A DNA stretch of 5,607 bases from an uncultured Sulfurovum sp. GTDB taxonomy: Bacteria > Campylobacterota > Campylobacteria > Campylobacterales > Sulfurovaceae. Made by a program: the position numbers and the translations under genes. This document shows positions 1-5,442 of the stretch, one piece after another; the stretch's first letter is position 1, and every line of letters starts with the position of its first letter. The notes under the pieces were generated by a model. It did no database searches and was not told where the DNA came from. It saw nothing but the letters and a program-made list of their open reading frames with translations. The DNA is taken from the NCBI GenBank assembly GCA_902727905.1, contig CACVAR010000050.1, positions 1 to 5,607 on the forward strand, in the 5' to 3' direction.

Positions 1-468
1 AAATTAGGTTATGGTGCTGGTCAAACTGGTGCTTTAGTGATTGGAGATCATGGACAAAATATGATTCCTCTTCCACAAAAAGTACAAGTTGGTGATGTAC
101 CAACAACAGATTTACTTACAGATGAAGAGTTCCAAGAGATAATCGAAAGAACTAAAGGTGGTGGAGCTGAAATTGTTAAACATCTAGGAACTTCTGGTTA
201 CTATGGTCCTGGACGCGCCATTGCTCATATGGTAGAGGCTATTTTAAATGATAGTCGGACAGTTGTTTCATGTTCAGTCCTTTTAAATGGTGAATATGGG
301 TACTCAAATGTAACTGTTGGTGTACCTGTAGTACTTGGTCAAAATGGTGTTGAAGAAATTATTCAAATGACACTAAATACTAAGACTAGAGAAAAATTCC
401 AAACATCTGTTGACAGTATTCAAGAAGGTATTAATATTCTTGAAAAAAATGGATTTTTTGATTCATAA
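1..468 (+). CDS. mdh: Malate dehydrogenase, C-terminal part (5' truncated by window edge)
   Basis: Reading frame 1 is open from the first base to a TAA at 466-468, giving 155 residues, roughly the second half of an LDH-like malate dehydrogenase of about 315 residues. The enzyme interconverts malate and oxaloacetate with NAD(H) in the cytoplasm. The fragment contains the GDHG motif (fragment residues 15-18, codons 43-54), whose His is the proton-relay residue of the LDH/MDH family. It also has a GTSGYYGPG stretch matching the conserved S-x-YY-x-P region of the C-terminal substrate domain, and the usual VGVPVVLGQNGVEEI strand-helix near the end. The NAD-binding Rossmann half is outside the window. 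A GTG at 37 is internal and not a start. It is co-directional with fumC 138 bp downstream, which is the next enzyme of the same pathway. Family assignment is firm; malate rather than another 2-hydroxyacid as substrate is inferred from sequence style and context. Confidence 0.92.
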   Translation, partial: KLGYGAGQTGALVIGDHGQNMIPLPQKVQVGDVPTTDLLTDEEFQEIIERTKGGGAEIVKHLGTSGYYGPGRAIAHMVEAILNDSRTVVSCSVLLNGEYGYSNVTVGVPVVLGQNGVEEIIQMTLNTKTREKFQTSVDSIQEGINILEKNGFFDS

Positions 469-471
469 TAT

Positions 472-495
472 GTAGGGTTCGTAAACCAACCCTAC
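472..495. repeat. REP-like palindrome (GTAGGGTT / AACCCTAC) after mdh
   Basis: GTAGGGTT at 472-479 and AACCCTAC at 488-495 are a perfect 8-bp inverted repeat around an 8-nt centre, starting 3 nt after the mdh stop. The centre can add a C-C mismatch and then GT/AC pairs, so the element is almost wholly self-complementary. No T-run follows on the plus strand (GCTACAATAG), so it is a poor intrinsic terminator. The GTAG foot and GTAGGGTT...AACCCTAC layout resemble the dispersed GTAGGGTG...CACCCTAC palindromes of many bacterial genomes. That resemblance is from memory, not from a search. It may stabilise the 3' end of the mdh mRNA. Confidence 0.55.
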
Positions 496-523
496 GCTAC
501 AATAGTTCACATCCCTTTCCCCC

Positions 524-529
524 TATAAT
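524..529 (+). promoter_or_regulatory. Probable -10 box for fumC
   Basis: A perfect TATAAT at 524-529 lies 78 bp before the fumC start, downstream of the mdh palindrome. No TTGACA-like -35 is present at normal spacing, which is common for sigma-70 promoters in Campylobacterota. Transcription would start near 536, giving a leader of about 70 nt. A weaker TAAAAT at 571-576 is an alternative. fumC could also be read through from mdh. Confidence 0.45.
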
Positions 530-606
530 CCCAAGTAATGATATTCATTCACCCTTAACACCCTAACAAGTAAAATACCTTATTAATCCAAAATAGGAGA
601 CAGTTA

Positions 607-2004
607 ATGTCATATAGAATAGAAAAAGACACCATGGGTGAAATGCAGGTTCCTGCTGATAAATATTGGGCTGCACAAACTCAAAGATCAGTACATAACT
701 TTGAAATTGGTAATGAAAAAATGCCAATCGAAGTCGTGTATGGTTTTGCAAATTTAAAAAAAGCATGTGCTTTAGTTAACCAAGAGCTTGGTCGTTTAGA
801 AGATGACAAAACAGCTGCTATGGCACAAGCTTGTGAAAGTATTCTTGCTGGTGAGTTAGATGATAACTTTCCTTTAGTTGTATGGCAAACTGGTTCAGGA
901 ACTCAGTCAAATATGAATATGAATGAAGTTGTTGCTAATAAAGCGACAGAAATTATGGGTGGAGACTTTACAAAAGAAAATCTTGTACACCCAAATGATG
1001 ACGTAAACAAAGGTCAAAGTTCAAATGATACTTTCCCTACAGGTATGCGTATTGCAGAAGTTGTTACAGTAACGGATAATCTTATTCCAGCATTAGAGCA
1101 ATTAAAAGATACCCTACAAGGAAAAGTAGATGCATTCTCTGACATTGTTAAAATTGGTAGAACACACCTTCAAGATGCTACACCACTGACACTTGGTCAA
1201 GAAATTTCTGGTTACGTAGCTATGTTAGAGACAAATCTAAAACAACTTAACGATGCACTTGTTTACTGTAGAGAAATTGCAATTGGTGGTACGGCTGTTG
1301 GTACAGGGCTTAATTCTCATCCAGAGTTTTCAGAACGTGTTGCTGCTCAACTGAATAAGTTTATGGCTAAAGATTATGGTTTTGTTTCACAACCAAATAA
1401 ATTTCATGCACTTACAGGTCATGATGCAGAAGTAGTACTCTCTGGTGCATTAAAAGCACTAGCAGCAAACCTTATGAAAATTGCTAATGACATTAGATGG
1501 TTAGCATCTGGACCACGTTGTGGACTTGGTGAGATTGAAATTCCAGCAAATGAGCCAGGTTCATCCATTATGCCTGGAAAAGTTAACCCTACGCAAGCTG
1601 AAGCGATGACCATGGTAGCTGTACAAGTAATGGGTAATGATGCAGCCGTAGGTTTTGCAGCTTCTCAAGGTAACTTTGAACTTAATGTCTTTAAACCTGT
1701 AATTGCACACAATGTTTTACAATCGGTAAAACTTCTTGCTGATGCTATGGTTTCATTTGATGTTAACTGTGCTAGAGGAATAGAACCAATTAGAGACAAC
1801 ATTGACAAATTCTTAAATGATTCACTTATGCTTGTTACAGCACTTAACCCACATATAGGGTATGAAAATGCAGCAACCATTGCTAAAACAGCTCATAAGA
1901 ATGGTACTACATTAAAAGAAGAAGCTGTGGCATTAGGACTAATGTCAGCTGAAGACTTTGACAAAAATGTCAAACCTGAAGAGATGATTGCCCCAAAGGC
2001 ATAA
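607..2004 (+). CDS. fumC: Fumarate hydratase class II (fumarase C)
   Basis: This complete 465-residue protein (E. coli FumC is 467) catalyses reversible hydration of fumarate to L-malate. It is a cytoplasmic, iron-independent homotetramer of the fumarase/aspartase superfamily. All signature regions are present in order: the TGSGTQSNMN loop at residues 95-104, SSND at 138-141, GRTHLQDATP at 184-193 carrying the catalytic His187, and the mobile loop GSSIMPGKVNP at 318-328 with the catalytic Ser319, Lys325 and Asn327. The GKVNPTQAEA wording and the fumarase-type N-terminus (MSYRIEKDTMGEMQVPADKYWAAQTQRS region) favour fumarase over aspartase. The ATG at 607 has AGGAGA at 595-600, spaced 6 nt. It follows mdh, so malate and fumarate steps are adjacent. 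Transcription probably ends at the stem starting 17 nt after the stop codon. No damaged or missing catalytic residue was seen. Confidence 0.97.
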   Translation: MSYRIEKDTMGEMQVPADKYWAAQTQRSVHNFEIGNEKMPIEVVYGFANLKKACALVNQELGRLEDDKTAAMAQACESILAGELDDNFPLVVWQTGSGTQSNMNMNEVVANKATEIMGGDFTKENLVHPNDDVNKGQSSNDTFPTGMRIAEVVTVTDNLIPALEQLKDTLQGKVDAFSDIVKIGRTHLQDATPLTLGQEISGYVAMLETNLKQLNDALVYCREIAIGGTAVGTGLNSHPEFSERVAAQLNKFMAKDYGFVSQPNKFHALTGHDAEVVLSGALKALAANLMKIANDIRWLASGPRCGLGEIEIPANEPGSSIMPGKVNPTQAEAMTMVAVQVMGNDAAVGFAASQGNFELNVFKPVIAHNVLQSVKLLADAMVSFDVNCARGIEPIRDNIDKFLNDSLMLVTALNPHIGYENAATIAKTAHKNGTTLKEEAVALGLMSAEDFDKNVKPEEMIAPKA

Positions 2005-2020
2005 TCTTCTCTAACTAAAT

Positions 2021-2061
2021 AAAAATGCTACTTAAGTGCAATCAGATTTTGTAGCATTTTT
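2021..2061. terminator. Bidirectional terminator-like stem between fumC and the small peptide gene
   Basis: AAAAATGCTAC (2021-2031) and GTAGCATTTTT (2051-2061) form a perfect 11-bp inverted repeat with a 19-nt loop. On the plus strand it starts 17 nt after the fumC stop and runs into TTTTTCTCTT. On the minus strand the second arm runs into TTTTTATTTAG. Both directions therefore have a GC-containing inner stem and a T-run, as expected for a shared terminator of convergent genes. On the minus strand the first arm lies inside the peptide gene and the second begins directly after its TAA. The 19-nt loop is longer than typical, which lowers certainty about efficiency. Confidence 0.78.
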
Positions 2062-2205
2062 CTCTTCTGTTCCAAAACCACTTTCGATACAACCTTCACC
2101 TGCTGTACCTGAAATACTCGGTCTCCCATCATCCCATGTCACCTTACCAGCTTGTACATTGACAAGCAAAGATACTAATAACAAAACTACCCCTAAAAAC
2201 TTCAT
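2032..2205 (-). CDS. Small secreted peptide, 57 aa, unknown function
   Basis: Reading leftwards from the ATG at 2205-2203 to the TAA at 2034-2032 gives 57 residues. The protein starts MKFLGVVLLLVSLLVNVQA and continues GKVTWDDGRPSISG. Residues 1-19 are a textbook Sec signal peptide: a Lys near the N-terminus, a Leu/Val core and a V-Q-A signal peptidase I site. The predicted mature peptide has about 38 residues, is acidic (4 Lys/Arg against 7 Asp/Glu), and has a single Trp24 and two cysteines, Cys39 and Cys56, that could form a disulfide in the periplasm. A good Shine-Dalgarno (AAGGAG, 2216-2211) precedes the ATG by 5 nt and a TATAAT lies at 2265-2260. The signal peptide, ribosome site and terminator together argue for a real gene. 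I do not recognise the family. It is not a lipoprotein, because no Cys follows the cleavage site. Confidence 0.82.
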   Translation of the reverse strand: MKFLGVVLLLVSLLVNVQAGKVTWDDGRPSISGTAGEGCIESGFGTEEKNATKSDCT

Positions 2206-2208
2206 TTT

Positions 2209-2229
2209 AACTCCTTAAGCTAAAGAATT
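2209..2229 (-). promoter_or_regulatory. Leader hairpin that covers the Shine-Dalgarno of the small peptide gene
   Basis: On the minus strand, AATTCTTTA (2229-2221) can pair with TAAGGAGTT (2217-2209) across a GCT loop. This gives 9 continuous pairs, two of them G-U. The whole AAGGAG ribosome site is inside the 3' arm and the start codon begins 3 nt beyond it. The stem is mostly A-U, so it would be marginally stable and could melt with temperature or a ribosome. It is predicted by eye only; chance pairing in AT-rich sequence is possible. Confidence 0.4.
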
Positions 2230-2259
2230 TAATTTAACAATACGCTTATGTATGAATAG

Positions 2260-2265
2260 ATTATA
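2260..2265 (-). promoter_or_regulatory. Probable -10 box for the small peptide gene
   Basis: On the minus strand the sequence TGGCTATAATC carries a perfect TATAAT at 2265-2260. Transcription would start near 2253, about 48 nt before the ATG. No clear -35 is present. The same GCTATAAT core occurs twice upstream of the neighbouring coiled-coil gene, which suggests that both genes have promoters of one type. Confidence 0.5.
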
Positions 2266-2334
2266 GCCATAAAAGTTAGTCAGAAATATGATATTTTCTT
2301 TATTTTTTAATATTTTATTAGAATTTTTATTTAT

Positions 2335-2366
2335 TATATAAATATAATAAAGTTTATATTTATATA
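2335..2366. repeat. 13-bp perfect AT-only inverted repeat
   Basis: TATATAAATATAA (2335-2347) and TTATATTTATATA (2354-2366) are exact reverse complements around a 6-nt loop, TAAAGT. On the plus strand GCTTTTTTA follows, so a weak terminator reading rightwards is possible. The stem contains no G or C. It could equally be a cruciform, a protein-binding site or a by-product of composition. Confidence 0.5.
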
Positions 2367-2511
2367 GCTTTTTTACTGTTATTATAAATTATTGTTTTAT
2401 CACTTATCAAAAAATTATGTTAAAAAAAGTTAATAAAATGAAGAATATAGGGGATAAATGGATAAAAATGTAACAAAATGATAGTTATGGATAGAGTAAA
2501 TTAATTCTTAC

Positions 2512-3177
2512 TTAATGTTGTTTTCTTGTACTCGGAAGTTTAATAATATCAGGATTGGGATGATAGAGGTCATCATTATTTTGAGGCTTAATGGTTTTCC
2601 CATTTAATTCATCTAATACAGATAATAATTTTCGCTCTGTTTCAAAACTAAGATTACCTTGACTAATATGTTCTAAAATTTTTTCTGCATATTCTTTTTT
2701 TGCGAGCATCTCATTATATCGTTCTTGTTTCTCTAACTCAATTTCATATAACTTTTTTCTATATCGTAAAAAAGTATACAGTAAGAAAAAAACTAATAAT
2801 GCCAATATAATATAAGTTGCACTATTTTGATTTTTCTCTTCTATTTTTGATTCAATTTTTAAAACAGCGATTTTATGATCTAAATCATTGTCGAGTTCTT
2901 TCATTTTAATCTCGGTTTCATTTTTCTTATTTTGAATAATAATATTTTCATAAGATTTTAATTCATTCAATTTACGTTGATTCTCTAAAGCAATTAACTT
3001 CTCTTGATGAATATTATCAGTTTTAGTAAAAGCAACTTCCTTACTTATTTGCCTATTTTCATGAGGTTGATCCATAATCTTTTGAATAGCTTCTTGAGGG
3101 GTACTACTTGTAGAAAATGCTGAAAAAACAATATAACCTAACAATGCTGATATGCTAACTAAGATTAACTCTTTCAT
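2512..3177 (-). CDS. Membrane-anchored coiled-coil protein, 221 aa, unknown function
   Basis: The ATG at 3177-3175 follows a purine-rich ribosome site (AGGGAAGGGATC, 3189-3178). The protein has a hydrophobic segment at residues 4-21 (signal anchor or first transmembrane helix) and a polar linker. A charged, helix-prone stretch of about residues 55-118, rich in Lys, Glu, Asn and Ile/Leu, looks like a coiled coil. A strong transmembrane helix at 120-138 (TYIILALLVFFLLYTFL) is followed directly by RYRKK. Positive-inside logic puts both ends in the cytoplasm and the coiled coil in the periplasm. The cytoplasmic tail (139-221) has a second charged helix to about 192 and then a disordered, Pro/Asn-rich end. 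There are no cysteines and no catalytic motif I recognise. If the N-terminal segment is cleaved, the protein would have a single membrane span. It lies downstream of sucCD on the same strand but with its own promoter-like repeats. The role could be scaffold or envelope-related, but this is a guess. Confidence 0.75.
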   Translation of the reverse strand: MKELILVSISALLGYIVFSAFSTSSTPQEAIQKIMDQPHENRQISKEVAFTKTDNIHQEKLIALENQRKLNELKSYENIIIQNKKNETEIKMKELDNDLDHKIAVLKIESKIEEKNQNSATYIILALLVFFLLYTFLRYRKKLYEIELEKQERYNEMLAKKEYAEKILEHISQGNLSFETERKLLSVLDELNGKTIKPQNNDDLYHPNPDIIKLPSTRKQH

Positions 3178-3236
3178 GATCCCTTCCCTAGACTAAAGAC
3201 AATATAAAAAAATATATATAAATAATATAAAACAAT

Positions 3237-3242
3237 ATTATA
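3237..3242 (-). promoter_or_regulatory. Third possible -10 box for the coiled-coil gene
   Basis: TTGTATAATATTG on the minus strand contains TATAAT at 3242-3237, about 60 bp before the ATG. It is closer to the gene than the two repeat-borne boxes. Given the AT-rich surroundings it may be incidental. Confidence 0.35.
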
Positions 3243-3259
3243 CAATGAATTACAAATAT

Positions 3260-3299
3260 ATGTTTTAAAAATTATAGCATGTTTTAAGAAAATTATAGC
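3260..3299 (-). repeat. Tandem ~20-bp direct repeat carrying two -10 boxes
   Basis: Two adjacent copies read, on the plus strand, ATGTTTTAAAAATTATAGC (3260-3278) and the same unit with a 2-nt insertion (3279-3299). On the minus strand each contains GCTATAAT, placing TATAAT at 3276-3271 and 3297-3292, 21 bp or about two helical turns apart. The gene-proximal copy reads TGCTATAAT, a perfect extended -10; the distal one has CG in place of TG. The leader from the proximal box would be about 87 nt. This is most likely a duplicated promoter of the coiled-coil gene; a tandem operator is the alternative. Confidence 0.6.
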
Positions 3300-3340
3300 G
3301 ATAAGTCTCATTTTTTAAGTGAGAAGGAAGAATCTTCTAA

Positions 3341-3361
3341 AGGTATACCTACTGTATACCT
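3341..3361 (-). terminator. Hairpin / tandem GTATACC palindrome after sucD
   Basis: AGGTATAC (3341-3348) and GTATACCT (3354-3361) form a perfect 8-bp stem with a 5-nt loop, 24 nt after the sucD stop. G-U pairs can extend it outward. On the minus strand the sequence after it is TTTAGAAG, a poor T-run, so it may be a weak or Rho-assisted terminator, or an mRNA 3'-end stabiliser for sucCD. AGGTATACCT (3341-3350) is also a palindrome by itself, and GTATACCT recurs directly 11 bp on, so a protein-binding operator is an alternative reading. Confidence 0.45.
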
Positions 3362-3385
3362 CTAAAAATGTTAAATAGTATGAAA

Positions 3386-4255
3386 TTAACCAAGAACCTT
3401 AGTTACAGCTTTACCAATCTCAGCAGGAGAAACCACAACTTCTACCCCAGCAGCTGATAAGGCATCCATTTTCTCTTTTGCTGTACCAGCAGCACCTGAA
3501 ATAATTGCTCCAGCATGACCCATTCTTTTTCCTGGAGGTGCTGACTGACCAGCAATAAATGCTACAACAGGCTTAGTAATATTTTCTTTGATGTAAGCAG
3601 CAGCTTGAATCTCAAGGTCTCCACCAATTTCACCAATCATTACAATTGCTTCAGTCTCTGGATCTTCTTGGAACATTTTAAGAAGTTGAATGTATGAAAG
3701 ACCAATAATTGGATCTCCACCAATACCAACAGCTGTTGAAATTCCGTAACCTTCATTACATACTTGGTTTGTACCTTCATAAGTAAGCGTACCAGACTTA
3801 GAAATAAGTCCAACATTACCTTTTTTGAAAATCATACCTGGCATAATACCAATCTTACACTCATCAGCAGTAATAACACCTGGACAGTTTGGTCCAATGG
3901 TCATCATTCCATTTTTAACAGCACATGCTTTAGCAGCTTGCATATCACGTACTGGAGCACCTTCTGTAATGATTACAGCAAGTTCAATACCAGCAGATGC
4001 AGCTTCCATAACAGCATCGGCCACAAATGCAGGGGGAACGAATACCATAGAAACAGTTGCACCTGTAGCAGCTACAGCTTCTTTAACGGTATTAAATACT
4101 GGTTTGTCTAAATGCGTCTGTCCACCTTTACCTGGTGTTACTCCACCAACAATTTGTGTTCCATAAGCAAGACATTGCTCAGCATGAAAAGTACCCTCTG
4201 CTCCTGTAAAACCTTGAACAATTACTTTTGTATCTTTATTGACTAAAATTGACAT
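3386..4255 (-). CDS. sucD: Succinyl-CoA synthetase (ADP-forming), alpha subunit
   Basis: This complete 289-residue alpha subunit matches the family length (E. coli SucD is 289). With SucC it interconverts succinate + CoA + ATP and succinyl-CoA + ADP + Pi in the cytoplasm. The N-terminal CoA-binding Rossmann domain has GFTGAEGTFH at residues 15-24 and GVTPGKGG at 38-45. PNCPG at 122-126 and the SKSGTLTYE turn at 152-160 follow, then the GEIGG segment with Glu209. The phosphohistidine loop KRMGHAGAI at 243-251 contains His247, the residue phosphorylated during catalysis. The ATG at 4255 is only 2 nt after the sucC stop, and its ribosome site AAAGGAGAG is formed by the last codons of sucC, so translation is probably coupled. 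No oxoglutarate:acceptor oxidoreductase genes follow; instead there is a hairpin and an unrelated gene. Confidence 0.97.
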   Translation of the reverse strand: MSILVNKDTKVIVQGFTGAEGTFHAEQCLAYGTQIVGGVTPGKGGQTHLDKPVFNTVKEAVAATGATVSMVFVPPAFVADAVMEAASAGIELAVIITEGAPVRDMQAAKACAVKNGMMTIGPNCPGVITADECKIGIMPGMIFKKGNVGLISKSGTLTYEGTNQVCNEGYGISTAVGIGGDPIIGLSYIQLLKMFQEDPETEAIVMIGEIGGDLEIQAAAYIKENITKPVVAFIAGQSAPPGKRMGHAGAIISGAAGTAKEKMDALSAAGVEVVVSPAEIGKAVTKVLG

Positions 4256-4257
4256 TC

Positions 4258-5430
4258 TTACTCTCCTTTAGCAGCTGCTACTGCTTTTGCTGCACCGTCA
4301 CCTAAGTCAGTTGCTGCGATTACATTATCGATATTTGCATTTTTAAGAATTTCGGCTGCTTCTGGAGCATTTGTACCATCAAGTCTTACAATAACTGGTA
4401 CATTAACATCTACTAATTTAGTTGCTTCAAGAATACCATTTGCAATTCTGTCACATCTTACGATTCCCCCAAAAATGTTTACAAAAATTGCTTTAACATT
4501 TGGATTCTTAAGAATAATTTCAAAACCTTTAGCAACAGTTTCAGCATTTGCTGAACCACCAACATCAAGGAAGTTTGCAGGTGTTCCACCCATGTAGTTA
4601 ATTGTATCCATTGTACCCATAGCAAGACCAGCACCATTTACCATACAACCAATTTCACCATCAAGAGCAACGTAAGAAAGACCATACTGAGAAGCTTCTC
4701 TTTCATCTGGATCTTCTTCAGAAATATCTCTCATATCTTCAATATCTGGGTGTCTACCAAGTGCAGAATCATCGAATCCCATTTTACCGTCAAGTGCAAT
4801 AAAGTCACCAGAACCAGTTTTAATAAGTGGATTGATTTCAATCATCTCAGCATCATTTTCCATGTAAAGTGTGTAAAGTTTAGAAGCAAAATCAATCATT
4901 TTCTTTTGCTCAGCTTTATCTGTAATTCCTAAACCAAATACAAGTTCTCTACCATGGAAACCTTGGAAACCATAGGCAGGATCAACAGCGATTTTAATAA
5001 TTTTTTCAGGAGTTTTTTCTGCTACAGTCTCAATATCCATACCACCTTCTGTTGAAGCCATAATAATTGGCATTTCAGCAGCTCTATCAAGGACTACTGA
5101 TAAATAAAGTTCATCTTTAATATCAGCACCTTCCTCAATATATACCTTTTGTACAAGTTTACCTTCTGGACCAGTTTGATGAGTAACCAATGTCATTCCC
5201 AAAATTTCAGTAGCAAGCTCTCTAACTTCCTCTTTATTTTTAGCAAGTTTAACACCACCACCAAGTCCTCGACCACCAGCATGTATTTGAGCTTTTACAA
5301 CCCAAATATTTCCACCAAGTTCACCTGCATTTGCTACGGCTTGATCTGGTGTATTTGCAATAATACCTCTAGGTGTTGGTACACCATATTTAGCGAAAAT
5401 TTGTTTCGCTTGATATTCATGAATATTCAA
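4258..5430 (-). CDS. sucC: Succinyl-CoA synthetase (ADP-forming), beta subunit, TTG start
   Basis: This complete 390-residue beta subunit (E. coli SucC is 388) supplies the ATP-grasp nucleotide site and the succinate site of the SucCD complex. The N-terminus NIHEYQAKQIFAKYGVPTP matches the family from residue 2. The ATP-grasp domain shows Lys46, the AGGRGLGGGVKL loop at 51-62, and EINPL at 198-202 with Asn200 and Asp214 in the Mg2+-binding positions. The C-terminal ligase domain has NGAGLAMGTMD at 265-275, NIFGGIVRCD at 318-327 and GTNAPEA at 352-358. The start is TTG (5430-5428): it lies exactly where the family methionine falls, 6 nt after AAGGAG, and no in-frame ATG or GTG is nearby upstream. 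It heads a sucC-sucD operon with a -10 box 35 bp upstream of the start. Fine nucleotide preference (ATP or GTP) cannot be read safely from the sequence. Confidence 0.97.
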   Translation of the reverse strand: MNIHEYQAKQIFAKYGVPTPRGIIANTPDQAVANAGELGGNIWVVKAQIHAGGRGLGGGVKLAKNKEEVRELATEILGMTLVTHQTGPEGKLVQKVYIEEGADIKDELYLSVVLDRAAEMPIIMASTEGGMDIETVAEKTPEKIIKIAVDPAYGFQGFHGRELVFGLGITDKAEQKKMIDFASKLYTLYMENDAEMIEINPLIKTGSGDFIALDGKMGFDDSALGRHPDIEDMRDISEEDPDEREASQYGLSYVALDGEIGCMVNGAGLAMGTMDTINYMGGTPANFLDVGGSANAETVAKGFEIILKNPNVKAIFVNIFGGIVRCDRIANGILEATKLVDVNVPVIVRLDGTNAPEAAEILKNANIDNVIAATDLGDGAAKAVAAAKGE

Positions 5431-5436
5431 TTGATA

Positions 5437-5442
5437 CTCCTT
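5437..5442 (-). promoter_or_regulatory. Shine-Dalgarno that fixes the sucC TTG start
   Basis: AAGGAG on the minus strand (5442-5437) sits 6 nt before the TTG at 5430. Spacing and strength are ideal. This supports initiation at the TTG rather than at a later internal codon, which would remove the conserved NIHEYQAK N-terminus. Confidence 0.8.

Larger units (their letters stand above)
2206..2511. other. 306-bp non-coding gap between the two unknown genes
   Basis: This very AT-rich stretch separates two minus-strand genes. It holds the leader hairpin and -10 box of the small peptide gene near its left end and a perfect 13-bp AT-only inverted repeat in the middle. I see no open reading frame with a ribosome site on either strand; the ATG at 2439 gives only 11 codons. 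There is no obvious GC-containing terminator directly after the coiled-coil gene (stop at 2514-2512), so readthrough from it into the peptide gene is possible. Confidence 0.6.

Noticed and set aside
578..597. Hairpin pairing CCTTATT with AATAGG at the fumC ribosome site
   Set aside because: It has only six pairs with a bulge and leaves part of the AGGAGA free. It is much weaker than the peptide leader hairpin and not convincing as regulation.
563..766. 67-codon minus-strand frame over the fumC start
   Set aside because: It overlaps the fumC ribosome site and conserved N-terminus, with no promoter or ribosome site of its own.
2036..2218. 60-codon plus-strand frame opposite the small peptide gene
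   Set aside because: It lacks a ribosome site, is rich in Ser/Pro/Thr without domain character, and is the antisense shadow of the signal-peptide gene, which has a Shine-Dalgarno and a promoter.
2439..2474. ATG frame MKNIGDKWIKM in the long gap
   Set aside because: It has only 11 codons and no Shine-Dalgarno at the right distance; nothing suggests translation.
3312..3340. Short palindromes GAAGAATCTTC and TCTCA...TGAGA near the sucD 3' region
   Set aside because: Stems of five pairs with one- or nine-base loops and no T-run are expected by chance at this composition.
3764..4166. Two plus-strand frames of 115 and 113 codons within sucD
   Set aside because: They are antisense to a fully conserved enzyme gene, with no ribosome sites, and one is Ser/Asn/Thr-rich as expected from a reversed coding frame.
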